36,191 nucleotides of DNA from Methanomassiliicoccales archaeon. Its GTDB lineage: Archaea; Thermoplasmatota; Thermoplasmata; Methanomassiliicoccales; JAAEEP01. Location: NCBI GenBank assembly GCA_013415695.1, contig JAAEEP010000020.1, positions 1-36,191 of the forward strand. The letters are read 5' to 3'. Both the position numbers and the translations under genes were made by a program. How positions within the stretch are numbered: the first letter of the stretch is position 1; each line of letters starts with the position of its first letter. Below are positions 9,076 to 17,125 of this stretch, one piece after another. Below the pieces are notes generated by a model, which was not told the DNA's origin, made no database searches, and saw only the letters and a list, made by a program, of their open reading frames with translations.

Positions 9076-9117
9076 GACATTTGATATTCATCTTATCTGA
9101 TCATCGGAGGTAGACGG

Positions 9118-9585
9118 TTGACTGATGATAATGGAACCGAAACGGAAGACTTCAAGTACATAGTCCGTCTGGCGAACACAGACATCGATGGTGAGAAGGG
9201 CATAGAGATCGCCCTCCAGGGCGTCAAGGGAGTAGGGAAGAGGGTAGCCGAGATCATTGTCAAGAAGGCCGGCGTACCCAGACTGAAGAAGATCGGTACC
9301 CTAGACGATTCTGTCATTGATAGTCTGGAACAGCTCATCCTGAACTACGGGGAGATCGCTCCCATATGGGCTCTCAACCGCCAACACGACTACGAGACTG
9401 GAGACGACATGCACATTATTGGTATTGATCTCGATATGATCCTAAAGGATGATGTCAACAGACTCAAGATGATCAGGAGCTATCGTGGAATCAGACACGA
9501 GGCCGGCCATAAGGTTCGCGGACAGCGCACCAGGTCCAACGGCAGGACTGGACTCACGCTTGGCGTGAGCAGGAGAAGGCGTTAG
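9118..9585 (+). CDS. rps13: 30S ribosomal protein uS13
   Basis: 155 residues. It sits in the head of the 30S subunit, contacting 16S rRNA, the 50S subunit and P-site tRNA. The sequence has the uS13 helix-two-turn-helix pattern (GVKGVGKRVAEIIVKKAG) and the archaeal/eukaryotic C-terminus SYRGIRHEAGHKVRGQRTRSNGRTG. The start is TTG at 9118, chosen because GGAGGT at 9106-9111 is spaced 6 bases from it and the family N-terminus is covered. It is the first gene of the operon. Confidence 0.96.
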   Translation: MTDDNGTETEDFKYIVRLANTDIDGEKGIEIALQGVKGVGKRVAEIIVKKAGVPRLKKIGTLDDSVIDSLEQLILNYGEIAPIWALNRQHDYETGDDMHIIGIDLDMILKDDVNRLKMIRSYRGIRHEAGHKVRGQRTRSNGRTGLTLGVSRRRR

Positions 9586-9596
9586 GCGGTGTGAAA

Positions 9597-10268
9597 ATGG
9601 GAGATCCAAAATTTCCTCGAAGAACCTACGATACCCCTTCCCACCCTTGGGAAGGCGAGCGTATCAAGGAGGAACAGGAACTCGTCCGCAAGTATGGCCT
9701 TAAGAACAAGAGGGAACTGTGGAAAGCCCAGTCCATTCTGAGGAACTTCCGAAGGCAGTCCCGTGAACTTCAGGCACGCCTCAGGTATGGAGAGACTCAG
9801 GCCGAAATAGAGAAGGAAAAGCTGCTCAAGCGTTGCGGCAGCATGGGCATCCTTCCCATGGAAGGTATCAACCTCGACGATGTGCTCGTGCTTAATCCCG
9901 AGGCCATCCTCAACAGGAGGCTCCAGACCCTGGTTTGCAGCAAAGGCCTTGCCAGTACCAACAGCCAGGCCAGACAGCTCATCGTTCATGGTCATATCAA
10001 TGTCGATGATAGGAGAGTGACCATCCCGGGCTACTTGGTCAAGAGAGGTGAGGAGGCCAAGATAGAGTACAGTGCCCGATCACCATACGCCGATGACCTT
10101 CACCCTATCAGAGTCCAACAGGCTGAGGCAGACTCCCGACGTGTAGCTCCCAGTGAAGAGTCCGAGGAAGGGGCCAGAAAGAGAGGTCCCAGGGACAAAG
10201 ACAGTAGAGGTGGGGGCAGGGGAAAAGGAGCCCCCAGACCCAGAACCCAGAGGGGGAGTAGGCAATGA
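9597..10268 (+). CDS. rps4: 30S ribosomal protein uS4
   Basis: 223 residues from ATG 9597, which matches the usual archaeal N-terminus [18 protein letters not shown]; an in-frame GTG lies 6 bases upstream. uS4 is a primary 16S rRNA-binding protein of the 30S body and helps decoding accuracy. The S4 RNA-binding domain is recognisable ([30 protein letters not shown]). The last 30 or so residues form a Gly/Arg/Lys-rich tail ([19 protein letters not shown]), longer than in typical archaeal uS4 of about 180 residues. The tail is probably disordered and RNA-binding. The stop overlaps the rps11 start in ATGA, implying coupled translation. Confidence 0.96.
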   Translation: MGDPKFPRRTYDTPSHPWEGERIKEEQELVRKYGLKNKRELWKAQSILRNFRRQSRELQARLRYGETQAEIEKEKLLKRCGSMGILPMEGINLDDVLVLNPEAILNRRLQTLVCSKGLASTNSQARQLIVHGHINVDDRRVTIPGYLVKRGEEAKIEYSARSPYADDLHPIRVQQAEADSRRVAPSEESEEGARKRGPRDKDSRGGGRGKGAPRPRTQRGSRQ

Positions 10269-10648
10269 CTAAGTGGGGAATCGCACACTTGTACGCGAGC
10301 TACAATAATATCATCATAACGCTTACAGACATCACCGGGGCCGAGACAATAACCAAGTGCTCTGGTGGAATGGTGGTCAAGGCAGCCAAGGATGAATCTT
10401 CACCCTATGCTGCTATGAGAGCGGCAGAGAGAGTGGCCGATATCGCCAAGGAGAAAGGCATTAATAGCATCCATGTCAAGGTACGTGCTCCCGGTGGCAA
10501 CAAGTCTTCTTCCCCTGGCCCAGGAGCTCAGGCAGCGATCCGCGCCCTGGCCCGTGCTGGCCTCAGGATCGGCAGGATCGAGGATGTCACACCCATACCA
10601 CATGATGGAACCAAGAAGAAAGGCGGTCGAAGGGGAAGGAGAGTATAG
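10265..10648 (+). CDS. rps11: 30S ribosomal protein uS11
   Basis: 127 residues, normal length. uS11 lies in the 30S platform near the mRNA exit channel. Family features are [21 protein letters not shown] at the start, the central [14 protein letters not shown], and the conserved C-terminal [21 protein letters not shown]. It overlaps rps4 by 4 bases (ATGA) and is followed by rpoD after 12 bp, so the four genes are one translationally linked unit. Confidence 0.97.
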   Translation: MTKWGIAHLYASYNNIIITLTDITGAETITKCSGGMVVKAAKDESSPYAAMRAAERVADIAKEKGINSIHVKVRAPGGNKSSSPGPGAQAAIRALARAGLRIGRIEDVTPIPHDGTKKKGGRRGRRV

Positions 10649-10660
10649 AGGTTCCTGCAC

Positions 10661-11491
10661 ATGGACATCAAGGTTCTTGAACTCATGGAGAACAGGATCA
10701 AGTTCCTGCTCTCAGACGCTACGGCCGACACCGCGAATGCTCTGAGGCGAACCCTCATTTCCGACGTTCCCAAGATGGCAATCGAGACTGTAGAGTTCCA
10801 CTTGGGCCCTATTAGCGACGATGAAGGCTACGAATACGAGAGCGTGACTCCTTTGTTCGACGAGATGATCGCTCACCGCCTGGGTCTCATTCCGATACCC
10901 ACCGATCTGAGCCTTTACACCTTCAAGGATGAGTGTGTTTGTGGAGGAGAGGGTTGCCCCAACTGCTCCATTATGTACTCCTTGAACAAGAAGGGACCTT
11001 GCGATGTATTCTCTGGAGACCTGGAGCCGCTGGGAAACAAGGAGTTGAGGGTGAAGGATGAACTCATCCCCATCGTGAAGCTTGGCGAGGGTCAGGCGAT
11101 CCTGATATACGCATCAACTGAGCTTGGCACCGCCAATAAACATGCCAAGTGGCAGGTGACCAGCGGTGTCGGTTACAAGTACTACCCAACGGTGATCATC
11201 GACGAGAAAAAGTGTGATCAGGGAGGCTCCTGCGTACGGGCTTGCCCCCACAATGTCTTTGAGAAGGCAGAAGATAGGGTCGTGGTCATGGACCCCGAGG
11301 CATGCGATCTTTGCAAAGCATGCATCGAGGTGTGCGAGAGCTCAGCCGTTTCCGTTTCTTGGGACGACACCCGATTCATCTTCGAGTTCGAGACTGACTC
11401 TTCCTTAAACGCCGCTGACGTGCTTGAAAAAGCTCTTGAGATACTCGAGTCGAGCTACGAGTCCTTCAGGGAAAAGGTTTCTGATCTTTAG
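10661..11491 (+). CDS. rpo3: DNA-directed RNA polymerase subunit D (Rpo3) with ferredoxin-like domain
   Basis: 276 residues. Subunit D is the alpha/Rpb3 homologue that dimerises with subunit L to start RNA polymerase assembly. N-terminal motifs LLSDATADTANALRRTLISDVP and FDEMIAHRLGLIPIPTDL are typical. A zinc-type cluster CVCGGEGCPNC follows near residue 92. The inserted ferredoxin-like domain at about residues 180-230 has CDQGGSCVRACP then CDLCKACIEVC. The second motif has all four cysteines. In the first, the position that would be the second Cys is Gly, so one site probably holds [3Fe-4S] and the other [4Fe-4S]. An RBS, GAGGTT, lies 8 bases before the ATG. Its stop is only 6 bp from the stop of the convergent polymerase gene. 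Older symbol: rpoD. Confidence 0.95.
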   Translation: MDIKVLELMENRIKFLLSDATADTANALRRTLISDVPKMAIETVEFHLGPISDDEGYEYESVTPLFDEMIAHRLGLIPIPTDLSLYTFKDECVCGGEGCPNCSIMYSLNKKGPCDVFSGDLEPLGNKELRVKDELIPIVKLGEGQAILIYASTELGTANKHAKWQVTSGVGYKYYPTVIIDEKKCDQGGSCVRACPHNVFEKAEDRVVVMDPEACDLCKACIEVCESSAVSVSWDDTRFIFEFETDSSLNAADVLEKALEILESSYESFREKVSDL

Positions 11492-11497
11492 GATCGA

Positions 11498-14400
11498 TCA
11501 CATAAAATCGGTCAACCGGCACTTTTTCACTTTATCATTCTCAAAGAGAGAGTTGATACTCTCCTCCACGAGCGCGATTCTCTGCTGGGTGTACGCCGGA
11601 ATACCGAATTTCTCCCCGATCTCCTTGGTTATCTCCAAGTACTTCTTCACGCTCTTCTCGTGAACGGTCAGTGTCAGATTGTTGCCGCAGTAACACCTCC
11701 CCTTGAGAGGTATGCGCCTATACTTGGCGTTGCACTTGGTGCATCTCAGCTTCTGTCCTGAAAAGCTCTTTAAATTGCCGATCATATCGGGTAGGAAGTG
11801 CCTTGTGATAACACGATGCACGACATCAGCTTCATCCACAGCCCTGATCTTCCTCGCCAACTCGAGCTGAGCGTTCATCTTGTCCATCATGGTCTCCAGG
11901 GTCTTGTAGGCGGAATTCTTAGGACCCTCGGCTATGTCCATGGTGTCATGGGTGAAACCGAACTGCTCGTACTGAAGCATGGAACCTATCCTTCCTCCCA
12001 CGAGATCCATGACGCCTTCCAGCTCCTTGGGGTGCCTGTACTCTGTGCAGGCTTCAAAGAACTCTATGGGGTAATGATCACTTACGTCCAGATTGTGAGC
12101 CTCCTTGTCGATCTCGTTGGGATCGAGCCTCGTGGTTAGCACTAGCGGTGCATCCATAAGCCCGCCCCTTCTGTCCGGAAGGTACGCTCTGGAGAAATTG
12201 ATCAGCGCATCAAGAAGGAGCAGGCAACTGTCCTCGTCACCGTCGGCGTTCCTCCTTTTGGCCGCATGAAAGAAAGGATGCCCATAGCCCACATTTGCTC
12301 CCGAGAAACCGATGAACCTGCAGAGAACCCCTCCAGAGGTGTGGGGCGCCAAACCTACTCCCATATGGCCGATCACATCCTCTCTCGTTTTAATGTTGTA
12401 GAACGGTTCCAGACCGTACTGCTTGACTAGTAGCTCATCGATGAACTTCGCCACCTTGACCATGTAGTCACCGCATGACCGCGAGGAAATGAAATCCTGC
12501 ACCCTCAGCTCGCAAAGCTGATATTCATCTGTCAATTCATTCCCGTTCATGTCGGTCAGGTATCCAAGCTCTCTTGCCCTCTCCACCGTTAGACCGATCT
12601 CAGCTGGTCGGAAGTGGGTCAGAGGTAGGTCAGTCATGTCGTACCTGATCGTTCCATCCTTGAAGACATAGACGCCGTTCTTGGCTCTCAGGATCCCTTT
12701 CTCCATGGGCTCAGGAGTCTTGTTCTTGGAGATCATGCCTTGGACGCCCTTGATGTCTGGAGTTATGGATTCCTCCAGTCTACTCATGGCATTCTTGAGG
12801 ACCTCATCCATCGGTACGGTCTGCGCGGAGGGAAGATCGGCGGGAATGGTGTGGGACCCGCACTCGCAACTCACGGTGAAGGTATTCTTGCCGCAGACCG
12901 GACACCTCCTGACACCAACTTCCACTTCGATCCTCCCCTTTTGCGCCGCCTCCTTCACTAGGCGCTGGGCTCCTCCATTGATGCCAAGCGGGAACAGCAC
13001 ATGCGGAGGTGGCTTCATCTTCCTCTCCTTGGCCTTCTCCGGCCTTGCCATCCTGGTGCCGATGCGGGTGACCGCCCTTGGCATGACCCTGATGCCCATG
13101 ACGTTCGAGACCGCTTCCAAGGAGTCCTTCCCGGTGAATGGTAGGATCTCCACTATCCTGCCTTCTTCGGCCGAAAGCCCCAAAGCGTTCAGGATGGGGA
13201 GTGCATAGAAGTCGATGATTATCATGTCATCCTGCACCTTGTGGAGGGCTCCCAGGTCCTCCAGGATGCGCTTCACATCCCCCGCTACAAATCTGAGTTC
13301 ATTCCCTTCATATCTGGCGTTGGAAAGGAGATGGTTCCTGAGCTCCTCCAGTTTCTCGAGCGGGAGGTCTGACCAGAAGAGGTTGTATCTTGGATGTAGC
13401 GCCACCCCAAAGTCCCTGGCAAGCCGAAGGGCCTCATCATAACCAGGGTTCCTCCAGTTTTCGGGAAGAGATCCAACTCTCTGCATCAGATCTGCCCGAT
13501 ACCATTCCAGGGTGTAGCCGCTAGGTACCAATAGATGGTTGTTCTCGACGAACTCCCCAAAGGGTATGAGCACCTCACCCAGGTCGATTATCTCGGTGAC
13601 ACGGTGCCTGATGGGGTTGAGTTCCTCAACGGTATCGGTCTGGACCAGATCTCCATTTTCCAGCAGCAGGATCGGGCCTTCGATCTCGTCACAGGGCGTG
13701 ACCGCTCCTGCCTTGCCAGGCCTCTCTATCTTTATCTGGGTACCTATGGCAATGAAGTCATCGAGGGCATGCATCGAGGCGGGGTTGATCGCGATGGCCG
13801 CCAATCCCGTGGTCCTACCCCTCCCGTAGCGAAGCCGAAACCCTCCTGGCCTCGAGGGATGGGAAAGAACCGGCCTTCCTGCCACGATGTCCTTGAGGTA
13901 CTTGTACTCGGGCACCACCTTGGGTCCACCTTCGTCCTTACCCTCAGATTTCTTGGAATTGATGTACTCCGAGATGAAGTCCCATCCATCTATTCCCAGC
14001 TTCTTCACGTGCTTCTGTATCTTTGGAGCTTTCTGGCAAAGGCCCTCCGCAATGACAAGGCAGGCCCCACCTCGAACCCTATTCGTCTCTATCCGGGGGA
14101 GGTCCCTGTATCCAGATATCTCCATCTCCTCCGTACCCTCGCCCTCCACGCATACCGGGCAGTTCTTCACAATGAGCTCTATCTCTCGGTTGGTGGGAGT
14201 GTACTGGAGATGCTGGCACTGTTTGTACAGTGGGATCTCCTCCTTGAACCTCTGCACCTCACCGTGAGTCGGTCTGTAATTACCGATGCCGTGCTCTCTC
14301 CGAACCACGTCCGCGATGAGAACGCTCATCGCCTGTCCCGTCCCGCCGGCTGATCTGATGGGCCCTGCGAAGTAGATAGCTAGATACTCGCTACCGTCCG

Positions 14401-14842
14401 AGTTGCGGCCAATCTTGGCACCGGCAATTCCCTCGAGGGGTGCCACAAGAATTCCTTCGGTGAGCACCGCCAGGCCTACCCTGACCGCACGGTCGATCGC
14501 CTGCTCCCGGGTGGCAGCGGGCATTTTGGCCACCTCCTTGGCCAGCAGGAGGGAGACCTCCTCCCGGTTGTAATCCTCACTGAGCTCCCTAATCCGCTCG
14601 GCCACACCCTCGACCTTCCAGTCAGATAGTATCTTCTCTACCCTGGAAGCAAGGTCTTCGGCCTTGGGAATCTCCACATAGGTCTCGGGGTCGAGCCCTC
14701 TAGATCTTGCCCTTCTGGCAACAGAGTAGCAGCGCTCGGTCTCCTCCATCAGTGATTTAAAGTAGAGTTCCATAGATTCGCTGCAAGCAAGCTGGTGCAT
14801 CCTCTCTCCCCTCGGGAAGACCCATGAGATAATGGGCTTCAT
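11498..14842 (-). CDS. polC: DNA polymerase II (D-family) large subunit DP2
   Basis: 1114 residues, the usual DP2 length, with no intein. DP2 is the catalytic subunit of the archaeal replicative polymerase D and partners with the nuclease subunit DP1, which is not in the window. The catalytic aspartate motif NADGDEDSCLLLLDALINF is intact. Zinc-binding motifs are CPVCGKNTFTVSCECG in the middle and CTKCNAKYRRIPLKGRCYCG near the C-terminus. The N-terminal region MELYFKSLMEETERCYSVA begins the known family alignment. ATG 14842 gives the longest form; ATG 14800, with purine-rich GAGGGGAGAGAGG directly before it, is an equally good start. It lies 9 bp downstream of the NOG1-like gene and is probably cotranscribed with it. 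Confidence 0.96.
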   Translation of the reverse strand: MKPIISWVFPRGERMHQLACSESMELYFKSLMEETERCYSVARRARSRGLDPETYVEIPKAEDLASRVEKILSDWKVEGVAERIRELSEDYNREEVSLLLAKEVAKMPAATREQAIDRAVRVGLAVLTEGILVAPLEGIAGAKIGRNSDGSEYLAIYFAGPIRSAGGTGQAMSVLIADVVRREHGIGNYRPTHGEVQRFKEEIPLYKQCQHLQYTPTNREIELIVKNCPVCVEGEGTEEMEISGYRDLPRIETNRVRGGACLVIAEGLCQKAPKIQKHVKKLGIDGWDFISEYINSKKSEGKDEGGPKVVPEYKYLKDIVAGRPVLSHPSRPGGFRLRYGRGRTTGLAAIAINPASMHALDDFIAIGTQIKIERPGKAGAVTPCDEIEGPILLLENGDLVQTDTVEELNPIRHRVTEIIDLGEVLIPFGEFVENNHLLVPSGYTLEWYRADLMQRVGSLPENWRNPGYDEALRLARDFGVALHPRYNLFWSDLPLEKLEELRNHLLSNARYEGNELRFVAGDVKRILEDLGALHKVQDDMIIIDFYALPILNALGLSAEEGRIVEILPFTGKDSLEAVSNVMGIRVMPRAVTRIGTRMARPEKAKERKMKPPPHVLFPLGINGGAQRLVKEAAQKGRIEVEVGVRRCPVCGKNTFTVSCECGSHTIPADLPSAQTVPMDEVLKNAMSRLEESITPDIKGVQGMISKNKTPEPMEKGILRAKNGVYVFKDGTIRYDMTDLPLTHFRPAEIGLTVERARELGYLTDMNGNELTDEYQLCELRVQDFISSRSCGDYMVKVAKFIDELLVKQYGLEPFYNIKTREDVIGHMGVGLAPHTSGGVLCRFIGFSGANVGYGHPFFHAAKRRNADGDEDSCLLLLDALINFSRAYLPDRRGGLMDAPLVLTTRLDPNEIDKEAHNLDVSDHYPIEFFEACTEYRHPKELEGVMDLVGGRIGSMLQYEQFGFTHDTMDIAEGPKNSAYKTLETMMDKMNAQLELARKIRAVDEADVVHRVITRHFLPDMIGNLKSFSGQKLRCTKCNAKYRRIPLKGRCYCGNNLTLTVHEKSVKKYLEITKEIGEKFGIPAYTQQRIALVEESINSLFENDKVKKCRLTDFM

Positions 14843-14851
14843 GATAGATAA

Positions 14852-15838
14852 TCATACCTCGGATGAGAGCTTGGGACTCGCTGCCAGCACCTCCATGATG
14901 GCCACCCTCAGCTCCTCCACACCCTCACCGTCAAGGGCAGATATCTTGATCCTGTCCGAAGTGGACCGCCCAAGATCGACCTTGTTCTCAACCTCTATGA
15001 TCGGTACTTCTGGCATCCACTCCTTCAGGGACCCCAAGAGATGGAGCTGAATATCGATGCTGTATCCAGAGGTCTCGGTCGGGTCTATCATGAACACGAT
15101 CAGATCTGCCAGGTATTTGATCGCGAGAACCGCCTGCCTCTCTATGGCGTTCCTCTCCTCCAATGGCCGATCCAGGAGACCCGGGGTGTCCACTAGCTGG
15201 AAGGTCTGCCATCGATTCGTGAAGTGACCCACTCCCACCCCCTTGGTAGTGAATGGGTAGACGGCTATCGCAGGTCTCGCATTCGAAAGCTTCTCAATAA
15301 GCTGGCTCTTACCTACATTCGGGAAACCGGCTATGACAGCTGTGGGAATACCTGTATCGATGTTGGGGAGTTTCCTGAGTTTATTCCTGGATTCGCCAAG
15401 GAACTCCAGATCTTTGGATATCTGACTCACAACTGAAGAGATCCTGCCGTAGTACTCTATCCTCAGGTGATCGACTACGGTGACATCCTTTGACCATCTG
15501 ATCCTCCTGAGGTATTCGCGTTGAAGGCCTGAGCATTTCTTGGCGCACCAGCTGACCGCCCCTAACGACTTCTTAAGAGGGTCCACTCCAACCAGTACGT
15601 CCACCAGTTCTGAGTAGAATTCCTCCTTTCTGTCGAGATTGGGGAAGGCCTTCACATACTTCATGAGGGTCGAATTCAGCACATCTCCCGAGGCTGAGAT
15701 CTTTGCGAGCGAAGTCTTCTTGGCGGTATCCAACCTGGTATTGCCCCTGAGAGTGATCTTGGACGCTTTGTGAAAGGCTTTGTCAAGAAGCTCTTTGGAT
15801 GTGAGTATGGTGGGAATTTTCCTTCCCCAGTCGATCAT
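14852..15838 (-). CDS. NOG1-family GTP-binding protein
   Basis: 328 residues. The family includes the Nog1/Obg-related GTPases, which act in assembly of the large ribosomal subunit. An N-terminal helical domain of about 160 residues is followed by the G domain. G1 is GFPNVGKS (residues 171-178), G3 is DTPGLL, and G4 is NKVD. A switch region YPFTTKGVGVGHF is typical of this group. The archaeal version is short compared with eukaryotic Nog1. It heads a two-gene unit with DNA polymerase DP2. A TATA-like element about 25 bases upstream of the ATG suggests a leaderless transcript. Confidence 0.92.
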   Translation of the reverse strand: MIDWGRKIPTILTSKELLDKAFHKASKITLRGNTRLDTAKKTSLAKISASGDVLNSTLMKYVKAFPNLDRKEEFYSELVDVLVGVDPLKKSLGAVSWCAKKCSGLQREYLRRIRWSKDVTVVDHLRIEYYGRISSVVSQISKDLEFLGESRNKLRKLPNIDTGIPTAVIAGFPNVGKSQLIEKLSNARPAIAVYPFTTKGVGVGHFTNRWQTFQLVDTPGLLDRPLEERNAIERQAVLAIKYLADLIVFMIDPTETSGYSIDIQLHLLGSLKEWMPEVPIIEVENKVDLGRSTSDRIKISALDGEGVEELRVAIMEVLAASPKLSSEV

Positions 15839-15857
15839 GACTCTGATAAACGTATAG

Positions 15858-15870
15858 GAAACATTTAACC
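15858..15870. promoter_or_regulatory. Possible shared TATA element between NOG1 and ModE-NUDIX genes
   Basis: In the 65-bp divergent gap there is one good A/T element, AAACATTTAACCC. Read on the plus strand it would start transcription near 15892, just before the RBS of the ModE-NUDIX gene. Read on the minus strand (GGGTTAAATGTTT) it would start near 15840, next to the NOG1 ATG. It may therefore serve both directions. Confidence 0.4.
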
Positions 15871-15903
15871 CCTACTACGGGGTTGTGTGAACTAGGTGTC
15901 CCT

Positions 15904-16623
15904 ATGGCCTACGATTTGGAGTACAGGGTATGGCTCAAGCGTAACGGCCGATTCCTCATCAGCAACGGAAGGTCAAGACTTCTGAGGTCCATTGAGGAGA
16001 AAGGATCGATATCCAAGGCGGCGGAGGAGATGGGGATGTCCTACCGCCACGCATGGGGGGCGATCAAGAAGATAGAAGAGGCGCTTGGTACCAAGGTCAT
16101 CACCTCTGAAAGGGGCGGTCAAGAGGGGGGTGCGTCCCAACTCACCGAGGCGGGAAAGGAAGTTCTTCTCGCTTATGAAAACCAGGTCATGATGATCGAT
16201 GACCTTATCAAGAATCGTTACCAGAAGCCCACCCTGGCTGCGGATGGTATCGTGATTATTGACGACCAGGTGGTCTTGATCCGCCGAGGGAGGGAGCCTT
16301 ACAAGGGTTGCTTCGCCCTACCTGGGGGAATTGTCGAGTATGGAGAGAACGTTGAAAGCTGCATTGTCCGGGAACTCGAGGAGGAGACAGGACTGCGCAC
16401 CGAGATACTCGACATGGTGGGCGTCTATTCCGAACCGGGAAGGGATCCCCGCGGACATTTCGTTTCAGTGGTGTTCCACCTGGCGAAGATCGGGGGTAAC
16501 ATGGAATCCGGTGACGATGCGGCGGAGGTGAAGCTCTTTCCCCTGGACCAGCTGCCGGAGATGGCCTTTGACCATTCCCAGATACTGAGGGATTTCATCG
16601 AGATGAGGAGCGAGATGCTCTGA
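15904..16623 (+). CDS. ModE-type winged-helix / NUDIX fusion regulator
   Basis: 239 residues from ATG 15904, which has AGGTG 6 bases upstream; an in-frame TTG at 15883 is less likely. Residues 1-90 are a ModE N-terminal-type winged helix (SISKAAEEMGMSYRHAWGAI, then GGQEGGASQLTEAG), without the C-terminal molybdate-binding domains of ModE. Residues 112-235 are a NUDIX domain. Its box at 142-164 is complete, with Gly142, Glu148, REL (156-158), EE (160-161) and Gly163, so it may hydrolyse a nucleoside-diphosphate derivative. Bacterial NrtR regulators use a NUDIX domain to sense ADP-ribose-type ligands but have the order NUDIX-HTH; here it is reversed. The likely role is a transcription factor that senses or destroys a nucleotide metabolite. 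Target genes are unknown; the divergent NOG1-polC pair and the following Lrp gene are candidates. Confidence 0.85.
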   Translation: MAYDLEYRVWLKRNGRFLISNGRSRLLRSIEEKGSISKAAEEMGMSYRHAWGAIKKIEEALGTKVITSERGGQEGGASQLTEAGKEVLLAYENQVMMIDDLIKNRYQKPTLAADGIVIIDDQVVLIRRGREPYKGCFALPGGIVEYGENVESCIVRELEEETGLRTEILDMVGVYSEPGRDPRGHFVSVVFHLAKIGGNMESGDDAAEVKLFPLDQLPEMAFDHSQILRDFIEMRSEML

Positions 16624-16626
16624 TCG

Positions 16627-16644
16627 CAGAGCCTGACGGCTCTG
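16627..16644 (+). terminator. Perfect hairpin between the NUDIX and Lrp genes
   Basis: CAGAGCC and GGCTCTG form a 7-bp perfect stem around the loop TGAC, starting 3 bases after the NUDIX gene stop. The following TATTTCTATTGTTAAG is moderately T-rich. It could be a terminator. Being an inverted repeat about 27 bp upstream of an Lrp-family gene, it could also be that regulator's operator. Confidence 0.4.
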
Positions 16645-16670
16645 TAAGCTATTTCTATTGTTAAGACGTT

Positions 16671-17123
16671 ATGTCGATTGTAATGATCGATAATAAGCTC
16701 GACCGGGAGATACTCCAACTTCTGCAGAAGAACGGAAAGCTCACCTACGAGGAGATCTCGAAAAAGGTCGGAAGCCCACCCTCCACGATCAGGGATCGCA
16801 TCAAGCGCATGGAGGAGAATCGTCTTATCCTTGGATATTCCACCATTATAGATGAGGAACGTGTGGGCATGGCGGCGGACGCGTACATCGCGGCCGACGT
16901 CCCTCCTGAACGGATCTCAGAGGCATTCGCCGCCCTTTTCTCCATGGAAAGGGTCTCTGAGATTCTGAAGATAACTGGGCAACGAAGGATCATGTTCAGG
17001 ATTAAAGCGGTGAACAACGAGGAACTTATGTCCATCATCGACAGGGATATTCGTCCTCTTGGCTTCGATAACATTGAGATAAAGGTGGTGCTTGACCACC
17101 TCATACGCTACCCTGGACTTTGA
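16671..17123 (+). CDS. Lrp/AsnC family transcriptional regulator
   Basis: 150 residues, the typical single-module Lrp size. The N-terminal helix-turn-helix is clear: LDREILQLLQKNGKLTYEEI, then SPPSTIRDRIKRMEENRLI. The C-terminal RAM/ligand domain follows from about residue 70 (MAADAYIAADVPPERISEAF to the end). Family members form octamers on DNA and respond to amino acids; the effector here cannot be read from sequence. The start may be ATG 16671 or ATG 16683, which opens MIDNKLDREIL and fits the family better. The gene ends 2 bp from the end of the convergent MEDS gene. Confidence 0.93.
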   Translation: MSIVMIDNKLDREILQLLQKNGKLTYEEISKKVGSPPSTIRDRIKRMEENRLILGYSTIIDEERVGMAADAYIAADVPPERISEAFAALFSMERVSEILKITGQRRIMFRIKAVNNEELMSIIDRDIRPLGFDNIEIKVVLDHLIRYPGL

Positions 17124-17125
17124 AC

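Noticed and set aside
13535-14353. A 272-codon plus-strand open frame
   Set aside because: It is antisense to the strongly conserved DNA polymerase DP2 gene and shows no family features; a composition artefact.
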